A DNA stretch of 64,000 nt from Vibrio salilacus (GCF_002811245.1 NZ_NIVQ01000006.1:124001-188000); one strand, 5' to 3'. Positions 19,653-29,209 are shown, counted from the stretch's first letter. Program-made: numbers and translations. Notes: generated by a model from the letters alone, not told the origin.

Positions 19653-19675
19653 TGTACAAAAAAAATATTTGTATA
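19653..19675. promoter_or_regulatory. Palindrome B before the photolyase operon (TGTACAA-N9-TTGTATA)
   Basis: The second copy, with one mismatch between the arms and the same 9-base spacer, which is A-rich. On the minus strand its arm TTGTAC could also serve as a -35 box. Together with palindrome A it suggests two regulator dimers on the operon promoter. Confidence 0.55.
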
Positions 19676-19723
19676 ACTTTAAATAGCAGCTACGAAATTA
19701 AATCCGTTTTCGTTCATTTTGTT

Positions 19724-19739
19724 AAGCAAACGTTTTTCC
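19724..19739. promoter_or_regulatory. Candidate PurR-type operator before deoD
   Basis: AAGCAAACGTTTTTCC closely resembles the PurR box (core GCAAACGTTT) and lies about 195 bases upstream of deoD. PurR or the related CytR would make sense for a purine nucleoside phosphorylase gene. The distance is long and no promoter elements were fixed, so the call is tentative. Confidence 0.4.
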
Positions 19740-19931
19740 GAATCGATTGCTCAATCACTTTCAACACATTTAGTTATCAATAGTAGTGGAGAACCAAAAA
19801 CAACCACTTTATGTGAGCTACCTCTCATGGCTTGTCACTTCATAAAGCTAGTATTGCCTCAACAGATTATTCAAAATCAACATAATTAGTAATCAGTAAA
19901 TTGAGTTACTAGTAAACTTGGAGTATTAACC

Positions 19932-20642
19932 ATGGCAACCCCTCACATTAACGCAAAACCAGGTGATTTCGCTGAAACCGTCCTAATGCCTGGTGATCCA
20001 CTACGAGCTAAGTACATCGCAGAAACCTTTCTAGAAGATGTTGAGCAAGTGTGTGATGTTCGCAATATGTTCGGCTATACAGGTACTTACAAAGGTAAAA
20101 AAGTATCTGTAATGGGCCATGGCATGGGCATCCCATCGTGCTGTATCTATGTCCACGAATTGATCGCTGAATACGGTGTGAAAAATATTATTCGTGTTGG
20201 TAGCTGTGGCGCAGTACGTGATGACGTTAAACTTATGGATGTTGTCATCGGTATGGGTGCTTCTACCGATTCGAAAGTAAACCGTATTCGTTTCAACAAC
20301 CATGACTTCGCAGCCATTGCTGACTACGGTCTACTAGAAGAAGCGGTTAACCAAGCACGTGCACAACAAGTGCCAATTAAAGTCGGTAACGTGTTCTCTG
20401 CAGACCTTTTCTACACCCCTGAAGCTGATATCTTCGAGAAGATGGAAAAATTAGGCATCTTAGGCGTTGATATGGAAGCTGCTGGTATCTACGGTGTAGC
20501 GGCTGATCTTGGTGCGAAAGCTTTGACCATTCTTACCGTGTCAGATCACATCATCCGTGGCGAAAAACTCAGTGCTGAAGAGCGTCAGAAGTCATTCAAC
20601 GACATGATGAAAGTCGCACTAGAGACGGCCATCAACATCTAA
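19932..20642 (+). CDS. deoD: Purine nucleoside phosphorylase, DeoD type
   Basis: A 236-residue hexameric-type phosphorylase: the [29 protein letters not shown] start with the phosphate-binding GDPLRA, the RVGSCGA motif near residue 87, [10 protein letters not shown] near residue 180 and VSDH with the catalytic Asp near residue 204. It splits purine nucleosides with phosphate into base and ribose-1-phosphate. Unlike the usual deo operon it has no deoC/A/B neighbours, so it may be a second deoD copy, as vibrios often have. Start has a GGAG ribosome site. Confidence 0.95.
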   Translation: MATPHINAKPGDFAETVLMPGDPLRAKYIAETFLEDVEQVCDVRNMFGYTGTYKGKKVSVMGHGMGIPSCCIYVHELIAEYGVKNIIRVGSCGAVRDDVKLMDVVIGMGASTDSKVNRIRFNNHDFAAIADYGLLEEAVNQARAQQVPIKVGNVFSADLFYTPEADIFEKMEKLGILGVDMEAAGIYGVAADLGAKALTILTVSDHIIRGEKLSAEERQKSFNDMMKVALETAINI

Positions 20643-20651
20643 TCAGACTTA

Positions 20652-20674
20652 GCTGCCAACTATCTATTGGCAGC
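20652..20674 (+). terminator. Hairpin between deoD and the zinc-finger gene
   Basis: GCTGCCAA and TTGGCAGC form a perfect 8-bp stem with a 7-base loop, 10 bases after the deoD stop codon. No T-run follows, so it may be a weak terminator, an attenuator or an mRNA-protecting structure rather than a full stop. Confidence 0.45.
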
Positions 20675-20698
20675 AATATTAATCCAGAGGGGGAGATA

Positions 20699-22168
20699 GT
20701 GACGACTGGCAAACTGCCACAGGACGCAGACGGGTTACAACTCAATTTTTGTAAAACATTGGCGTGTGACAATTTTGGATTGAGTGATGCACATCGTTAT
20801 GTTGTGCAGCACGCTAATCCCAAGCGACCTGCGATGGTTTGTCGGGAGTGTGGTGCTTTCCCCCCCTTACTTAACAACCAAGAGGTGCTTAACGAACTGC
20901 ATCGGTTAAGACATCTCCACAGTGATGGCCTTCCCGCATGTCGTAACGACGACTGTGATAACTTTGGCCTTTCGGTTCATACCCACAAAAACCTTTACCA
21001 CGCTTTTGGTTACAGTGGCGATCGCCAACGCTATCGCTGTAAATTATGCCAATCAACCTTTGTTGATAAATGGTCCGGTGCCAACAAAAAACTCCATTTT
21101 CAAGAAAACCTCCTTGGCTTGCTCTTTATGAGCTATTCGGTACGCGAAATCTGCCGCAAATTAGAGATCAATCCAAAGACGTTCTACGATCACCTTGACC
21201 ATATTGCCAGTCGATGCCGAAGAAAGCTCGCTATGTTTGATGCTCGTTGGGTAAATCATGCTGCCAATTATGAGCTAGCATCACACTATATTACTCTCCA
21301 GCCCAAGAGCAACAATGGTGTATTATGGATCGCCACCGGGGAAGCTCACAGTGGTTACATTCTTTGCCAGCATGTCAATTACTCGGCCAATGAAGAGCCT
21401 GTAGGCGAGGTAGATCATGACCCATATCACCCCCCGGCAAGGTTTGTCTCTCGTGATCACTCCTCTGAAGCCAATATTCCGACACCTGAGCCCTCACCGA
21501 TACTGCATGAACGTATTGACCAAAAATATCAAACCATCCTAGCGCGCGGTAATGTCGAAGACCCTATGGGTAATCTAACGACATTTAATTACCCATCAAA
21601 GGGCGCACTTATCCGACCGCCCTACACCTCGTACGCGCATTTTTTACATGTGCTCGATTTGTGCCAAGAGGACCGGCAAGTTTCAATATACCTACCACAA
21701 GATCCCGTTTTACGTTCTGCTGCGCTGAGTGTGTGTTTACGACGAATCCAACGTCAAAATATCGACCTTCTTTATGTTGAAGAAGATCAATCATGGCATC
21801 AAGATTACCCCATTGATAAAATTGATATTGTCCATATGGGCTGGTGGCGTGACCGCTGGGCAATTGCAAATAATGGCTCGGCCTCAAAGGGAATCTGTTA
21901 TCTAGCGGGATGTAACAACCAGCCTAAACAATGGCTTAGAACGGCCTCAATTCGTCAAACGGCTTTCTTCCAACACCGCTTTGAAACGCTTTTTGAAAGT
22001 TTCATCAACGAGCCTAGACGTAAGTTACGACCCGGAGGTTTACTTCCTATGCTTGATATATTTAGAGCTTGGCACAATTTGTGCTACCAAAATAAGGAAG
22101 GGAAGACTGCGGCACAGATGTTAGAACTTACACCATCGCCTCTGACACTGAGTGAGCTGCTTGCCTAA
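20699..22168 (+). CDS. Zinc-ribbon/HTH protein resembling an IS1-type transposase, domesticated?
   Basis: A 489-residue protein starting at GTG after a strong AGAGGGGGAGA site. The N-terminal half has several Cys pairs: CKTLAC and CREC, then CRNDDC and, after about 40 residues, CKLC in a context like the zinc ribbon of IS1 InsA (RQRYRCKLCQSTF). An HTH follows (SVREICRKLEINPKTFYDHL, about residues 140-160). Next comes a strand pattern like an RNase H fold (GVLWIATGEAHSGYILCQ), where the expected catalytic Asp is not obvious. No terminal inverted repeats flank it. It is probably a host gene derived from a transposase; its function is unknown. Confidence 0.6.
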   Translation: MTTGKLPQDADGLQLNFCKTLACDNFGLSDAHRYVVQHANPKRPAMVCRECGAFPPLLNNQEVLNELHRLRHLHSDGLPACRNDDCDNFGLSVHTHKNLYHAFGYSGDRQRYRCKLCQSTFVDKWSGANKKLHFQENLLGLLFMSYSVREICRKLEINPKTFYDHLDHIASRCRRKLAMFDARWVNHAANYELASHYITLQPKSNNGVLWIATGEAHSGYILCQHVNYSANEEPVGEVDHDPYHPPARFVSRDHSSEANIPTPEPSPILHERIDQKYQTILARGNVEDPMGNLTTFNYPSKGALIRPPYTSYAHFLHVLDLCQEDRQVSIYLPQDPVLRSAALSVCLRRIQRQNIDLLYVEEDQSWHQDYPIDKIDIVHMGWWRDRWAIANNGSASKGICYLAGCNNQPKQWLRTASIRQTAFFQHRFETLFESFINEPRRKLRPGGLLPMLDIFRAWHNLCYQNKEGKTAAQMLELTPSPLTLSELLA

Positions 22169-22300
22169 CATATGATAGTGTGACGAGCGCCGTTAAACCG
22201 TGTCTGTGTTATTACTTTTAGTGGAGTTCACTCTCTAGCTATTCATATAATGCTATAAAGGGTGTGTTGGTAGAGTACTCAGCAGTATAGGATTGATTCA

Positions 22301-23788
22301 TTGGATAAAAGCCAACGGCTGTTAAAAGTCGAGATAGATCAACTCAAAGGCAGAATAGAGACTGACCCAGAAAAAGTCTGGGCAGTTGCAGAGCAATGTG
22401 CATCGCGTTCTGTACAAATTCTCTATCCCGAGGGCGAAATCCAATGCTTGGTGATTATGTCGCGCTGCGCGTGGTGCTCAATGGAGTACCGCAAAGGCCT
22501 AAAGTACATCAAAGAAGCTTACAGCAAATTGAAAGTTCTTGATACTGACGACTTGCTTCCAGAAATTTTACACATCCACGCGCTGCATTATTGGGGCCAA
22601 GCCAAATACTATTCAGCTCAACAATACTGGATTAACGCGTTAGAACAATCCGCTCTGATTGATGATACTGAAATCCAACTCGAAGCATTAATTGGCCTGG
22701 GTAACGTTTGGCGTATTACTAATGAATACCACCTTGCCAAAACCACTCATGAACTCGCCGTAAAGGTTGCCAACAACGCACGCATTGGTTGGTTAGAGGG
22801 TAAAGCGCGAATTCTCTTGGCTTGGGATTACTACCTCCTCAATAACTATGTTGAGATGCTCTCTGTCCTTGATGGCGCTGCAGAAGCACTCAAAGATCAC
22901 TACGATAAAACGTGGCAAGCGGAGGTATGGGATTTTCGCGGTCTTGCTCTACTTGGACTCGAACGTATCGAAGATGCCGAAGAGGCCACCAACAAAGCAC
23001 ATGATCTTGCGATACGTCACGACTTAATATGGATGAAGGCGCACTCCTTTATCAGTCGAGCGCGCGTTGAACTATTGCGTAAACAACCTAAAAAAGCAGC
23101 ACAACTATTGATTAAAGCCGAGCAATCTGCGGTGAGTTTTGATAACGGTGAATTGCTGTCACAAATCTGCTTTCAACAATCGAGAGTCGCCGAAGAGTCT
23201 GGCGATTACCGATTAGCGCTCGAAGCATTCCGAAAATATCGTCAACATTCCACTAATATGTTGCGTGAGCAAACCGCCCGAGTTAGCAGTGACAAAGCAC
23301 GCGCATCCAAAAGACAGCTCGAACAGCGTGCCCGTAAGCTCATTAATCGAATTCGTGGACAACATGAATTCGATCCTGAAAAGCAACTAAGTCAAATGGT
23401 GTCAGAAACCTATTGGTGGGAACAATTGGTTCTGTTCAAGACCGAGCTAAAACGTTCGAATCATGCAGTCATCATGTTGCAACATTCAGACTCAAATTAC
23501 CTCGATATTTGTACCGAACTCGCCCACTCTCTTTGTAATAAACAAGACCTACTTTCACGTTTAAGCAGTGAAAGGCTGGGAATTTTACTTGCTGATAAAG
23601 GCGAAGAGGGACTGGGCGTTTTCCATGTGCTGACAAAAATGATAGAAATCTACCCTTGGCACCGAAAAGGGTTAAATAACGAACTTCCTATAGTGGTCTA
23701 TCACGACATTCTTTCTTTCCCATTCACCTTAGATCAACTAGAAGAAAACCAGAGACAGGAACAACACGATGGAAGTACTGTTAAATAA
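22301..23788 (+). CDS. TPR protein with a degenerate GGDEF domain
   Basis: A 495-residue protein with a TTG start. Residues about 20-330 are helical repeats of TPR type (for example DAEEATNKAHDLAIRHD, YRLALEAFRKYRQHS), then a short coiled linker. The last 150 residues follow the order of a GGDEF domain, but the signature is RLSSERLGILLAD (near residue 420), so catalysis must be lost. The gene is the first of a tandem pair; its 3' end overlaps the start of the paralogue by 20 bases. It may sense or regulate its active partner. Cytoplasmic, since no signal or membrane segment is present. Confidence 0.7.
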   Translation: MDKSQRLLKVEIDQLKGRIETDPEKVWAVAEQCASRSVQILYPEGEIQCLVIMSRCAWCSMEYRKGLKYIKEAYSKLKVLDTDDLLPEILHIHALHYWGQAKYYSAQQYWINALEQSALIDDTEIQLEALIGLGNVWRITNEYHLAKTTHELAVKVANNARIGWLEGKARILLAWDYYLLNNYVEMLSVLDGAAEALKDHYDKTWQAEVWDFRGLALLGLERIEDAEEATNKAHDLAIRHDLIWMKAHSFISRARVELLRKQPKKAAQLLIKAEQSAVSFDNGELLSQICFQQSRVAEESGDYRLALEAFRKYRQHSTNMLREQTARVSSDKARASKRQLEQRARKLINRIRGQHEFDPEKQLSQMVSETYWWEQLVLFKTELKRSNHAVIMLQHSDSNYLDICTELAHSLCNKQDLLSRLSSERLGILLADKGEEGLGVFHVLTKMIEIYPWHRKGLNNELPIVVYHDILSFPFTLDQLEENQRQEQHDGSTVK

Positions 23789-25349
23789 GATTACCGACTC
23801 TGGATTAGATGCAACATCAGTCAGCGGTGAAGAAGCACTGATTTTTTGGAATCATACTCGACAACATGTTGCCACTACAGCACAAGAAAAAGCGCAGTGT
23901 TTAATCATTAGTGCTGAATTTCGCTCTGAGCTAAAACAACTGCAAACCAGTATTGATGAACTACGGGAGGCACTTGATTACTTATCGCTGCCCGAAGACG
24001 CAGAGTTGGTTTTAGAAGTCTGTCATGGTTTAGCAGAACGACTGGTTGAAAATGGGGACTTCCATGGAGCGCTCAATCAGTACATCAGCGCGTCAACCAT
24101 TGCGGTCGATAACGGCTTTATTGATGCTTATGTATTAGCGGTTTTAGGTATGGGCAACTTATGTGACGCTTATGGCGATCATAACCGCGCCCTTCGTTAC
24201 TACCAAAAGGTTGATAGTATCGATCACGCCATCACAAGTCGTTCATTACGCCTACGTTATAAACTCTACATGCTCGCATGCTATATCGAACTCAACCGTA
24301 CGACTGCGGCGACTGAGTTAATCAAAGAGTGTGAAGAGCTCAGTATTCTGGTCAGCGACAAAGTTCTGTCTGGTCAAGTATTGCTGTACCAGGCAAAGCT
24401 CTATCGACAAAACCAGCAGATTGATTTGGCGATGCAATGTTTAAGCAACGTTCAGTACGCCGCTGGCAATATTCATTCTACCTGGCTTTCAAACATGATT
24501 CGTCTTGAAATCGCCTATTGTTTGAGCGAACAAAACAAGCCACATATCGCTAACTGGTTACTCGAGTCAACCCGAAGACGAGTGCGACTTTACGCCTCAC
24601 CGGTATTGAGCCTTAAGCTGTGCGACTCACTTGCCGCGATCTGCACGCAAAATAACGACTATCAAACGGCGCTTAATTACGAAAAACACGCTTATCGTAT
24701 TGAAAGTGATCTAATGAAGAAGATTCCGATTGGCGAACTCGGTGCAAGCCAATTACGACGCCTATCGCGCTTTGAATTACAGTTAAAACTGATCTTATCT
24801 GAACAAGAGAACCGTGAGCTCAAAGAGACAACAGAAAATCAAAAGCATACCGTAGCGAAATTACAACAAGACGTGTTTACCGATCCATTAACCAACTTAC
24901 ATAACCGTCGCTGGCTCGACGTTAAACTCAAAGATCTATTGCTGCATGATGATCCCTTTGCACTGATGGTCGTCGATATTGACCACTTTAAGTCAATTAA
25001 TGATGAACTTAGCCACCTCGTCGGCGATAAAGCGATTGTCAACGTGGCTCATGAGCTTAGCACCTACTTTAAATTCCGGGGGGCTTCCTGCGTGCGCTTC
25101 GGTGGCGAAGAGTTTTTGATCATTCTTGAGCGCTCGACGCTTGAACAAGCCGAAATGCATGCAGAAAACTACCGCGAACGTATCTATCAGTTCGGTTGGC
25201 ATGACATTTTGGGTGAACGTGGCCTTACCGTCAGTATTGGCATCACGCTACATCGCGAAGGTGAAAATACTCAGCGTACCTTTTATCGTGCCGACAAAGC
25301 ATTGTATCGTGCTAAAGCCAACGGACGTAATCAAGTGTGTAGTGAATAG
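23769..25349 (+). CDS. TPR-containing diguanylate cyclase
   Basis: A 526-residue cytoplasmic protein: TPR repeats at about residues 20-330 (for example DFHGALNQYISASTIAVDNG, DHNRALRYYQKVDSIDH), a coiled linker (about 335-365), then a GGDEF domain starting at FTDPLTNLHNRRWLD. The active site is GGEEF near residues 444-448, and metal-binding DIDHFKSIND and the ADKALYRAKANGRN end are intact. The I-site RxxD before the motif is absent, so feedback inhibition by c-di-GMP is unlikely. It would make c-di-GMP from two GTP. It overlaps the upstream degenerate paralogue, so the two are co-translated. Confidence 0.88.
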   Translation: MEVLLNKITDSGLDATSVSGEEALIFWNHTRQHVATTAQEKAQCLIISAEFRSELKQLQTSIDELREALDYLSLPEDAELVLEVCHGLAERLVENGDFHGALNQYISASTIAVDNGFIDAYVLAVLGMGNLCDAYGDHNRALRYYQKVDSIDHAITSRSLRLRYKLYMLACYIELNRTTAATELIKECEELSILVSDKVLSGQVLLYQAKLYRQNQQIDLAMQCLSNVQYAAGNIHSTWLSNMIRLEIAYCLSEQNKPHIANWLLESTRRRVRLYASPVLSLKLCDSLAAICTQNNDYQTALNYEKHAYRIESDLMKKIPIGELGASQLRRLSRFELQLKLILSEQENRELKETTENQKHTVAKLQQDVFTDPLTNLHNRRWLDVKLKDLLLHDDPFALMVVDIDHFKSINDELSHLVGDKAIVNVAHELSTYFKFRGASCVRFGGEEFLIILERSTLEQAEMHAENYRERIYQFGWHDILGERGLTVSIGITLHREGENTQRTFYRADKALYRAKANGRNQVCSE

Positions 25350-25353
25350 TCAG

Positions 25354-25623
25354 TCAAGGGATTGATATGAGCCTATCAACGTACAAAAATAGCGAAATAA
25401 CAACGCCACTTGCTTGGCGAACACTGGCAAGTAAACCAAAACCGATCTCCTGCCAGTCAATCGTTTGACCATCATTGTCAAAGACTACCGCTGAAACCGA
25501 GACCGTAACGATGATAACCCCTAGCCAAAGTTTGGATAGTTAATACGATACCCAGAGCAAGTAATAACGTTTTATTCGGTCCAATGCGGCACCAACAGCT
25601 GCAACCTCTCCTTGAAATGGCAT
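25354..25623 (-). pseudogene. Small membrane protein gene broken by one stop codon
   Basis: On the minus strand an ATG at 25623, after GGGAAAAGG, opens a 90-codon frame interrupted only by TAA at 25540-25542 (codon 28). Beyond the stop the same frame continues for 61 codons with protein-like content: a hydrophobic segment (LWLGVIIVTVSVSAVVF), then DNDGQTIDWQEIGFGLL and another hydrophobic end, stopping at 25354. A CAA-to-TAA change would explain it. It converges with the diguanylate cyclase gene. I do not recognise the family. Readthrough or a reading error are alternatives. Confidence 0.6.
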
Positions 25624-25762
25624 CCTTTTCCCTATTATTAGCTAAACATAGATCAAAAAAACAATACATTAACGTGTCTAATATATTGTTTTTATTCCTA
25701 TACTTTATATTTGAATAAACGTCATCTTAGATAATTTTGCCACCACAGAAAGGAACATAATT

Positions 25763-26149
25763 ATGTTTTTGGACTACTTTGCACTTGGGCTATTGGTCTT
25801 CGTCGCACTAGTGATTTTTTATGGCATTATCGTTATTCACGATATTCCCTATGAAATTGCTAAAGAGCGCGAACACCCGCATCAAGACGCAATACATTAT
25901 GCTGGCTGGGTTAGCTTGTTTACTTTGCATGCAATTTGGCCATTTCTATGGATATGGGCAACCTTGTGGCGTAAAGAACGCGGTTGGGGCTTTCACAAAC
26001 TAGAGGCTGAGCAACACGACATTCATCATAGAGTCGATGCCTTAATCGATCAGGTGACACAACTGCAAGCAGAGTTAAACGAGTTAAAAGCGCAAAATAA
26101 TAGCACATTGATGCAGGAAACTTTCCGGGCGGATGAGGAGAAAAACTAA
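25763..26149 (+). CDS. DUF3302 (YibI-like) small membrane protein
   Basis: A 128-residue protein with two membrane segments (about residues 5-25 and 50-68), a cytoplasmic loop with HDIPYEIAKEREHPHQDAIH, and a C-terminal coiled coil (about 80-115). This matches E. coli YibI, encoded just before the HlyD-like yibH, exactly as here. AGGAAC precedes the ATG. Its last base overlaps the first base of the next gene (TAATG), so the two are coupled. Probable partner subunit of the adaptor; function unproved. Confidence 0.82.
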   Translation: MFLDYFALGLLVFVALVIFYGIIVIHDIPYEIAKEREHPHQDAIHYAGWVSLFTLHAIWPFLWIWATLWRKERGWGFHKLEAEQHDIHHRVDALIDQVTQLQAELNELKAQNNSTLMQETFRADEEKN

Positions 26150-27279
26150 TGGATATACTTCTCATTCTTACTTACACCGCTATTTGTATTACCATTTTTA
26201 AAGTGTTTAAAATCCCATTGAACAAATGGACTGTGCCAACGGCAGCTCTGGGCGGCGTGGTTTTGATTGGTACACTTATCCTATTAATGAACTACAACCA
26301 CCCATTCACTCAAATTGGCAATCAAATCTACTCAACTACACCGATTGTTTCTGGTGTAAGAGGGCGAGTCGTAGAGGTTCCTGTCCAAGCCAATAAACCA
26401 CTAAAGCAAGGCGATGTTCTCTTTAAAATCGACCCGATTCCTTATCAAGCCGAAGTGGCAAAGAAACAAGCGCAAATTAAAGAAGCAAATCAAAGTGCTC
26501 TTGGATTAGAGTCTTCCTTTCAAGAAGCCTTGGCGTCAAAAGCCAAAGCGGTCGCCGAACGAGACAAAGCCAAACGTGAGCTTGACCGCTATCAACGTGG
26601 TTTTGATAAAGGCGCATTCACCGAGCAACAACTCGATACACGCCGTCAAGCATATAAAGCAGCTGAATCCACCGTGAATGTAGCTAACGCCAAAATAGAA
26701 CGAGCACAACTAGCACTTGAGTCTGAAATTGACGGTGAAAATACAACGGTCGTGCGTTTGATTGAAGAATTGCGTCAAGCTGAGTTCAATTTAGAGCAAA
26801 CCATTGTCCGTGCACCAACCGATGGTTTCGCCACGCAATTGGCGTTAAGGCCAGGCGTAATGGCGGTCCCTTTACCACTAGCACCAGTGATGAGCTATGT
26901 CCATCAAGAAGACATCCACTATATGGCAGCATTCAGACAAAACTCACTGCAACGCCTAAAATCTGGTTACGAAGCAGAATTTGTTTTCAGAGCACTTCCG
27001 GGTAAAGTATTCAAAGGCGAAGTGGTTGAGTTACTACCGGTTATAGGTGAGGGCCAGTTCCAAGCACGTGGTGCGCTGCTAGGAACCGATGCCTTGCGAA
27101 CGAGCGGACGGGTTTTTGTTAAGCTCAAAATCACCGATGATCTATCGCAGTACAACCTACCTTTGGGGACAGCAGTCGAAGTGGCAGTTTACTCAGATAA
27201 ATTTACCCATGTTTCTATCATGCGAAAAGTTCTTATCCGCATGAAGAGCTGGCAAAACTTCCTCTATTTGGATCACTGA
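26149..27279 (+). CDS. HlyD/EmrA-type membrane fusion protein (YibH-like)
   Basis: A 376-residue periplasmic adaptor with an N-terminal signal anchor and second hydrophobic segment (residues 1-18 and 28-45). Next come a biotinyl-lipoyl half motif (GVRGRVVEVPVQANKPLKQGDVLFKIDP), an alpha-hairpin coiled coil (about 105-200), the second lipoyl half (ADGFATQ-type, here APTDGFATQLALRPG) and a beta-barrel. Such adaptors bridge an inner-membrane pump to TolC; the pump is not in this operon. It pairs with the DUF3302 gene as in E. coli yibIH. A terminator follows. Confidence 0.88.
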   Translation: MDILLILTYTAICITIFKVFKIPLNKWTVPTAALGGVVLIGTLILLMNYNHPFTQIGNQIYSTTPIVSGVRGRVVEVPVQANKPLKQGDVLFKIDPIPYQAEVAKKQAQIKEANQSALGLESSFQEALASKAKAVAERDKAKRELDRYQRGFDKGAFTEQQLDTRRQAYKAAESTVNVANAKIERAQLALESEIDGENTTVVRLIEELRQAEFNLEQTIVRAPTDGFATQLALRPGVMAVPLPLAPVMSYVHQEDIHYMAAFRQNSLQRLKSGYEAEFVFRALPGKVFKGEVVELLPVIGEGQFQARGALLGTDALRTSGRVFVKLKITDDLSQYNLPLGTAVEVAVYSDKFTHVSIMRKVLIRMKSWQNFLYLDH

Positions 27280-27288
27280 TAAAAATTA

Positions 27289-27320
27289 GAAAGCCTAGAA
27301 TCTCCTCTAGGCTTTCTTTA
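27289..27320. terminator. Terminator after the YibH-like gene
   Basis: GAAAGCCTAGA (27289-27299) pairs perfectly with TCTAGGCTTTC (27306-27316) around a 6-base loop, followed by TTTA. It also lies 13 bases beyond the stop of the minus-strand frame at 27333 and could serve both. Confidence 0.88.
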
Positions 27321-27332
27321 TTCATTCTCTGT

Positions 27333-27609
27333 TTACGCCAAGTTGAGAAACAGTTCATCATCTATCATGTCTTTATACTTAAATCCTAAGTTGCGTAAGT
27401 GTATAAACATCCCTTTAGCATGTGGAGCACTGCCACCAATAACGACTGAGTGTTGTTGCCATTTTCTCACCCGTTGGAAAAAACGCCCTTTACTAACTTC
27501 TACCCTACACATTGGTTCGCACCATATAAACACTAGCCTATCACGCGGATCAATCGTCGCTACAATTCGCGATTCAATGACATGTCTATTTCTCGGCGTT
27601 ATCGCACAT
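27333..27609 (-). pseudogene. Small protein gene, frameshifted near its start
   Basis: A minus-strand ATG at 27609, after GGGTG, reads MCDNAEK and then meets TAG at codon 8. Skipping one base there gives a continuous, protein-like frame of about 84 residues to 27333 (RHVIESRIVATIDPRDRL, then VFIWCEPMCRVEVSKGRFF, GGSAPHAKGMFIHLRNLGFKY). The in-frame GTG at 27533 would give only 66 residues and would leave the good-looking upstream part unused. The terminator beyond the stop supports a real gene. Family not recognised. It may be a true frameshift, or a short gene using the GTG. Confidence 0.45.
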
Positions 27610-27778
27610 TAGCACCCAAACAAGACTAGGATCACAATAAGAAAACAAATGTGCAGGTTAATTACATATTTTCGAGACTAATGACTCATAATTCTGCCGC
27701 TTTGACCGATAAATTAATAGATACATTACTAGCCAACCCCAATTAGCCTTCCGGCATAGCAGGAATAGGAATCCCAAT

Positions 27779-29209
27779 ATGAAAGAAGTTGAGTTTCGAA
27801 CGATAGACAAGCTGTTTATTAAGATGTCGATAAATGACAAGATATGGGTCATTTTTGCATTATTTCTAATAACAGTAGCCGCGTTAGCTGGTGGCAGATA
27901 CTCTCACACACTGCAAGCGTTTGAACAACACACCTTGTTCGCGGCTGAGCAAAAGCTCGAAGGAGTGATAGCCGCTAGTACACCTGAAAGCTTAAAAGCA
28001 TTTAATCAGATTCAAGCGGTCAATCGCGTTTCGCCGCCTCGCTACGATCAAGGCTTAGCCACCGTATCCAAACAAGGTCCAGATGGCAAAGTGTATCAGC
28101 TGACGTTAGATAAACGTAACCAAGCACAACAAGTAAAGTCTGAAGCGATGATGAGCTTTGGGTTGAGCTTTTTATGGGTCATCCCATTTGCCATATTTTG
28201 CTACTGGGTGGCAACCTTCCTCGGCGGCGCGCTTTGGGTACTTTACACCACGACGCAACGTATTGGTGAAGGCGACTTAACCTCACGCCTCGGCTTTCAC
28301 CCTGGTCGTGACGAATTTGGTACCATTGGTTGTGCACTCGATAAAGCCATGGATACACTGACCGACCTGGTTGTGGTGGTCAAAGACAATGCCACAACAT
28401 TAAGCGAAACCTCGTCTTCATTTGAACAAGAAATGAAGACCAGCGAATCACAAATTAGCCAACAGTATGCTTCTCTCGATTCTGTCGCCACGGCGATGGA
28501 AGAAATGACGGCATCAGCCAAAGAAGTGACGAATATTTCTCAACAGTCTACGTCTCAAACAGAGAGCGATTCACAGCATATCGAGCAAAGCTACCAACGC
28601 GTACAATCTGCTATTAGTGAGATCACTAAACTCTCTGATTATATTGCTCAAACCTCCCAATCCGTTGCAACGTTGACAGAAAATACCACGCAAATTAATG
28701 AAGTCATTACGACCATTAATGCCATCTCTGAGCAAACCAACCTGTTGGCTCTAAACGCGGCAATTGAAGCGGCGCGTGCTGGCGAACAAGGAAGAGGTTT
28801 TGCTGTTGTTGCCGATGAGGTTCGCACCCTCGCTGGCCGCACACAGTCCGCAACTGTAGAAATTCAGGCAATGATCGAAAAACTGCAATCAGAAACTCGC
28901 AGTATTGCGTCAATCACTGAACAAACCGTCAGCCAAGCGCAAACCAGCAGTGACTTAGTGGCCGATATCGGTAATGATGTACAGTCGATTTCAGACTCAG
29001 CACGTTCACTGATGGATATGAGTATCCAAATCTCAACATCAGCAGAAGAGCAAAGTGCCGTTGCCAATGACATAGCCTCTGAACTCAGTGATATACGTAC
29101 TCAGTCAAATACTATCCGTAACATTGCCGAGCAATCGTCACTGGGGGTCGCTAACCTGACCAAAGCATCGGTCTCCCTAGCCGACATTCTCAAGCAATAC
29201 CGCACTTAA
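27779..29209 (+). CDS. Methyl-accepting chemotaxis protein
   Basis: A 476-residue chemoreceptor. The ATG at 27779 has AGGA nine bases upstream; a later ATG (codon 16) lacks one. TM1 is at about residues 23-42 and TM2 at about 125-148, leaving only about 80 periplasmic residues, so the sensor is small and not a Cache domain. A HAMP domain follows (about 147-200), then a coiled-coil signalling domain with the conserved tip [20 protein letters not shown] and [15 protein letters not shown]. The C-terminus ([10 protein letters not shown]) lacks the CheR-tethering pentapeptide. The ligand is unknown. Confidence 0.92.
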   Translation: MKEVEFRTIDKLFIKMSINDKIWVIFALFLITVAALAGGRYSHTLQAFEQHTLFAAEQKLEGVIAASTPESLKAFNQIQAVNRVSPPRYDQGLATVSKQGPDGKVYQLTLDKRNQAQQVKSEAMMSFGLSFLWVIPFAIFCYWVATFLGGALWVLYTTTQRIGEGDLTSRLGFHPGRDEFGTIGCALDKAMDTLTDLVVVVKDNATTLSETSSSFEQEMKTSESQISQQYASLDSVATAMEEMTASAKEVTNISQQSTSQTESDSQHIEQSYQRVQSAISEITKLSDYIAQTSQSVATLTENTTQINEVITTINAISEQTNLLALNAAIEAARAGEQGRGFAVVADEVRTLAGRTQSATVEIQAMIEKLQSETRSIASITEQTVSQAQTSSDLVADIGNDVQSISDSARSLMDMSIQISTSAEEQSAVANDIASELSDIRTQSNTIRNIAEQSSLGVANLTKASVSLADILKQYRT

